Assembly (NCBI GenBank): GCA_025356815.1
Contig: JANXQL010000191.1
Location: forward strand, 1-59,621
Length of the DNA stretch: 59,621 bases
Reading direction: 5' to 3'
From: Pseudomonadota bacterium
GTDB lineage: Bacteria; Pseudomonadota; Gammaproteobacteria; Steroidobacterales; Steroidobacteraceae
Shown here: positions 56,915 to 59,621 of the stretch, piece by piece
Layout: each line of letters opens with the position of its first letter
Numbering within the stretch: the stretch's first letter is position 1
The notes under the pieces: model-generated
What the model saw: only the letters and a program-made list of their open reading frames with translations
Told to the model about the DNA's origin: nothing
Database searches by the model: none
Program-made: the position numbers and the translations under genes

Positions 56915-57193
56915 TCAGCGGCGCGGCCGTTTCGGTCGCGTCGCGCGTGCGGCGGCGGGGCGGGGGGCAGTGTCCTCCTCGCCGATGTCGTAGTCGTCGA
57001 CGTCGCAGAGCAGTTCGGCGGTGCGCCGGTGCTCGAGGTACTTCTCGAGGCGACGCCACGCGGGCTCGCCACCCTTGGGCCCGGAACGCCGCTTGTGCGC
57101 GTCCAGGTCCCGCATCAGATGGTCGAGCTGGACCGAGTCGCCTTCGGCGACCTCGTCTTCCTCGAAATCGTCCGGGTCTGGCTTCTCGCTCAT
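56915..57193 (-). CDS. Small acidic protein with basic tail, function unknown
   Basis: Protein of 92 residues, with no signal or membrane segment. The first 20 residues are very acidic (DPDDFEEDEVAEGD). The centre has PAWRRLEKYLEHRRTAELLC with one Cys, then DVDDYDIGEED, and the tail is Arg/Pro/Ala-rich. I do not recognise the family. AAGAGAC lies before ATG 57193. A promoter with a symmetrical dyad over its -10 lies upstream (57230-57267), which supports the gene being real. It is on the same strand as gspEF but probably transcribed separately. Confidence 0.6.
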   Translation of the reverse strand: MSEKPDPDDFEEDEVAEGDSVQLDHLMRDLDAHKRRSGPKGGEPAWRRLEKYLEHRRTAELLCDVDDYDIGEEDTAPRPAAARATRPKRPRR

Positions 57194-57229
57194 GTCTCTT
57201 GGGTTGGAGTCACGAATGCGAACGGCGAG

Positions 57230-57253
57230 CGGCTTGCGTTATAAGGCAAGCCG
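57230..57253. promoter_or_regulatory. Dyad overlying the -10 box of the small acidic protein gene
   Basis: CGGCTTGC (57230-57237) and GCAAGCCG (57246-57253) are perfect inverted arms around GTTATAAG. On the minus strand the centre contains TATAAC, a likely -10. Such placement suits a repressor operator. It could alternatively be a hairpin, but there is no T-run. Confidence 0.5.
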
Positions 57254-57267
57254 TGGCGCTCCCGCAA
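57238..57267 (-). promoter_or_regulatory. Promoter for the small acidic protein gene
   Basis: Minus strand: TTGCGG (57267-57262), 18 bases, TATAAC (57243-57238). The start is predicted near 57231, giving a leader of about 38 bases to ATG 57193. The -35 is moderate and the -10 has five of six consensus bases. Confidence 0.45.
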
Positions 57268-57320
57268 GGGGTCCGACATGAACTTTGCGTGACCCGCCGG
57301 CGCCGGGGTCGGCGCGGGGG

Positions 57321-58541
57321 TCAGCGGACGAGCTGGTTGAGCTCGAAGATCGGCAGCAGCAGGGCGAGCACGATCAGCAGCACGAAGCCGCCCATGACCA
57401 GGATCATCGCAGGTCCCAGCACGTTGACGGCCGTGTTGACGATGCCATCCATGTCCCGTTCCTGATTGGTCGCAGCCCGCTCGAGCATCGCTTCGAGCTC
57501 GCCGCTGGACTCGCCACTGGCGATCAGGTGGATCAGCATCGGCGGGAACAGCCGCGAGGCGCCGAGCGAGCGGGCGATCGGGGCGCCCTCGCGCACGCGC
57601 ACCGCGGCGTCGGAGACCGAGTCGCGCATCGGCAGGTTGGCGACCACCTCGCCGGAGATCCGCAGCGCCTCGAGCACCGGCACGGCGCTCGCGGTCAGGA
57701 TCGACAGCGTGCGGGCGAAGCGCGCGGCGTTGACGCCGCGCACGACCCGCCCGATCAGCGGCATGCCCAGCTGCGCATGGTGCCAGCGGCGGCGGGCGGC
57801 CGGGTCCTCCAGCCAGCGCCGGAAGCCCCAGACGGTGCCGAAGGTGCCGATGCCGAGCAGCCACCACCAGTGGCGAAAGCCATCGCTGAGCGCGATCAGC
57901 GCGCGGGTCAGCAGCGGCAGCTGGTGCTTGCCGGCCTTGAACACGTTGACCACCTCGGGCACCACGTAGCCGAGCAGCAGCGAGACGATCACGACGCAGA
58001 CGACGGTCAGCAGCACCGGGTAGACGAGCGCGTTCCTGATCTTGCTCTGCAGCACCTCGCGACTCTCGGTGTAGTCGGCGAGTCGCTCCAGCACGCCGTC
58101 CAGCCGCCCCGCCTGCTCGCCGGCGCTCACCGTCGCCCGGTAGATCTCCGGGAACACCTGCGGGAAGGCGCCGAGGCCATCGGCGAGCGAGCGCCCCTCC
58201 AGTACCCGCGCGCGCACGCCGGAGACAATCGCCGCGACGCGCGGCTTCTCGGTCTGCTGCGAGACGGCCAGCAGCGCTTCCTCCAGCGGCAGTCCGGCGC
58301 GCGACAGCGTCGCCAGCTGGCGGGTCAGCATCGACAGGTCGGCGGCCGAGATGCCGCGGCGCAGCGAGAAGCGCAGCCCGCTCTGGCGCTTCGCCTCGCG
58401 GCCCTCGACCTCGGCGATCGTGACCGGCAGCAGCTGCTGCTCGCGCAGCTGCTGGCGCACCTGCCGGGCGGTGTCGCCCTCCAGCAGACCGCGGCGCTCG
58501 CGGCCGGCGCTGTCCAGGGCGGTGTATTCGAAGGCTGGCAT
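57321..58541 (-). CDS. gspF: Type II secretion inner-membrane protein GspF
   Basis: Polytopic platform protein of the type II secretion system that connects the GspE ATPase to the pseudopilus. The 406-residue protein starts with FEYTALDSAGRERRGLLEGD. It has two GspF repeats (MLTRQLATLSRAGLPLEEAL and RFARTLSILTASAVPVLEAL) and three membrane helices, near residues 170-190, 222-240 and 375-400. VSAGEQAGRLDGVLERLADY is the family signature. It lies 22 bases after gspE on the same strand. gspG does not follow; a small acidic protein gene does. Confidence 0.95.
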   Translation of the reverse strand: MPAFEYTALDSAGRERRGLLEGDTARQVRQQLREQQLLPVTIAEVEGREAKRQSGLRFSLRRGISAADLSMLTRQLATLSRAGLPLEEALLAVSQQTEKPRVAAIVSGVRARVLEGRSLADGLGAFPQVFPEIYRATVSAGEQAGRLDGVLERLADYTESREVLQSKIRNALVYPVLLTVVCVVIVSLLLGYVVPEVVNVFKAGKHQLPLLTRALIALSDGFRHWWWLLGIGTFGTVWGFRRWLEDPAARRRWHHAQLGMPLIGRVVRGVNAARFARTLSILTASAVPVLEALRISGEVVANLPMRDSVSDAAVRVREGAPIARSLGASRLFPPMLIHLIASGESSGELEAMLERAATNQERDMDGIVNTAVNVLGPAMILVMGGFVLLIVLALLLPIFELNQLVR

Positions 58542-58563
58542 GCTGTGCGCGCTTAAGTCCGCG

Positions 58564-59621
58564 TCAGTCCTCGCGGGTGACGCGCAGCACTTCCTCGAGC
58601 GAGGTCGTGCCCTCGAGGATGCGCCGCCGGCCGTCGTCGCGGATGCTCGGCATCGACAGCCGCGCGTGGCGCTCGAGTTCGGCCTCGCCCGCGCCGTCGT
58701 GGATCAGCTGGCGCATCGCGTCGTCGACGACGGCGAGTTCGTAGATGCCGGTGCGGCCACGGTAGCCGCTGCCGACGTCGGTGCTCGGCCGGTACAGCGT
58801 CGCCGGCTGGTCGGCCGGCAGGTTCAGGAAGCGGTGCTCGTACTCGGCGGCGGGGTAGGCCAGGCGGGTCGCGGGGTCCAGCACCCGAACCAGTCGCTGC
58901 GCGAGCACGCCCAGCAGCGTCGAGGACAGCAGGAACGGTTCCACGCCCATGTCGCGCAGGCGGGTGATGGCGCCGACCGCGGTGTTGGTGTGCAGCGTCG
59001 ACAGCACTAGGTGGCCGGTCAGCGAAGCCTGCACCGCGATCTGCGCGGTCTCGATGTCGCGGATTTCGCCGATCATCACCACGTCCGGGTCCTGGCGCAG
59101 GATCGCGCGCAGGCCGCGCGCGAAGGTCATTTCCACCTTGGTATTGACCTGGGTCTGGCCGATGCCGTCGATGTAGTACTCGATCGGGTCCTCGACCGTC
59201 ATGATGTTGCGCGTGTCGTCGTTGAGCCGCTCCAGCGCCGCATACAGCGTCGTGGTCTTGCCGGAGCCGGTGGGGCCGGTGACCAGGATGATGCCGTACG
59301 GCTTGTGGATCAGCTCGTCCATGGAGTCCTGCGTCGCGCGGTCCATGCCCAGCGAGCCGAGGTCCAGTCGCCCGGCCTGCTTGTCCAGCAGTCGCAGCAC
59401 GACGCGCTCGCCGTGGCCTGCGGGAATGGTCGAGACGCGCACGTCGACGGGGCGGCCGGCGATGCGCAGCGACATGCGGCCGTCCTGCGGCAGGCGTTTT
59501 TCGGCGATGTCGAGCTTGGACATCACCTTGATGCGCGAGACGACCACCTGCGCCAGCGCCCGGCGTGACTGCAGCACCTCGCGCAGCACGCCGTCGACGC
59601 GAAAGCGGATCACCAGGCGGT
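58564..59621 (-). CDS. gspE: Type II secretion ATPase GspE, 5' part outside window
   Basis: Hexameric ATPase that powers pseudopilus assembly. The frame runs off the end of the window, so the N-terminal domain is missing; 352 or so residues are seen. Walker A is [16 protein letters not shown], the Asp box is [20 protein letters not shown], and Walker B with following motifs is [20 protein letters not shown] and [13 protein letters not shown]. The tetracysteine zinc element normally between LVR and GYRGRTGI is absent: [10 protein letters not shown] replaces LCPxCK and [13 protein letters not shown] replaces the second Cxx[21 protein letters not shown] and the C-terminus are otherwise typical of GspE rather than PilB. 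Confidence 0.95.
   Translation of the reverse strand, partial: RLVIRFRVDGVLREVLQSRRALAQVVVSRIKVMSKLDIAEKRLPQDGRMSLRIAGRPVDVRVSTIPAGHGERVVLRLLDKQAGRLDLGSLGMDRATQDSMDELIHKPYGIILVTGPTGSGKTTTLYAALERLNDDTRNIMTVEDPIEYYIDGIGQTQVNTKVEMTFARGLRAILRQDPDVVMIGEIRDIETAQIAVQASLTGHLVLSTLHTNTAVGAITRLRDMGVEPFLLSSTLLGVLAQRLVRVLDPATRLAYPAAEYEHRFLNLPADQPATLYRPSTDVGSGYRGRTGIYELAVVDDAMRQLIHDGAGEAELERHARLSMPSIRDDGRRRILEGTTSLEEVLRVTRED

Overview
This is a very GC-rich, gene-dense chromosomal segment from a free-living gammaproteobacterium. The gene orders lepA-lepB-rnc-era-recO-pdxJ-acpS, exbB-exbD-msbA-lpxK-(Trm112)-kdsB, yceD-rpmF-plsX-fabH and divergent rne/rluC are typical of gammaproteobacteria. The mixture, including lexA-imuA-imuB-dnaE2 in place of umuDC, points to the Xanthomonadales/Steroidobacterales neighbourhood. 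That placement is inference; no rRNA gene is present to confirm it. I see no tRNA, rRNA, CRISPR array, insertion sequence or prophage.

Layout. Bases 1-15112 (+) hold one nearly continuous, tightly overlapping gene run: the end of sdhA, sdhB, sdhE, the envelope-stress sigma factor rpoE with rseA and rseB, a glutaredoxin-like gene, lepA, lepB, a DUF4845 protein, rnc, era, recO, pdxJ, acpS, rlmD, nagZ and a PAS/degenerate-GGDEF protein. Bases 15120-19592 (-) hold csiV, mfd and a small periplasmic protein. Bases 19703-28459 (+) form an envelope-biogenesis block: lolC-lolE-lolD, exbB-exbD, msbA, lpxK, Trm112-like, kdsB and a DUF4136 lipoprotein. Bases 28503-31980 (-) encode a complete Wolinella-type three-subunit fumarate reductase (frdCAB), a second complex II besides sdhAB. 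An ABC exporter (-), a low-molecular-weight tyrosine phosphatase (+) and RNase E (-) follow. A 492-base divergent region separates rne from rluC.

Bases 37997-44196 carry rluC, carbonic anhydrase, a Maf protein (-), yceD-rpmF-plsX-fabH and a LysM L,D-transpeptidase. Bases 44339-46479 (-) carry a CHAD protein, a methyltransferase and an Lpp/OprI-like alanine-zipper lipoprotein. Bases 46824-52808 (+) are the SOS mutasome lexA-imuA-imuB-dnaE2 with a textbook LexA box. Bases 52880-56898 (+) encode a LolA-fold secreted protein and a large Asp-box beta-propeller protein. The window ends (-) with a small acidic protein, gspF and a partial gspE of a type II secretion system.

Most of the window is core housekeeping and envelope biology. 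The best leads are: the epsilonproteobacterial-type frdCAB module next to normal sdhAB; a sigma-E-type promoter buried in sdhE; near-consensus promoters abutting the ATG of lolC and yceD, suggesting leaderless mRNAs; a GspE lacking its four zinc cysteines; a dyad overlying the -10 box of a small acidic protein gene; and a strong hairpin at the start of plsX. I did not find a clearly novel multi-gene defence or mobile system.
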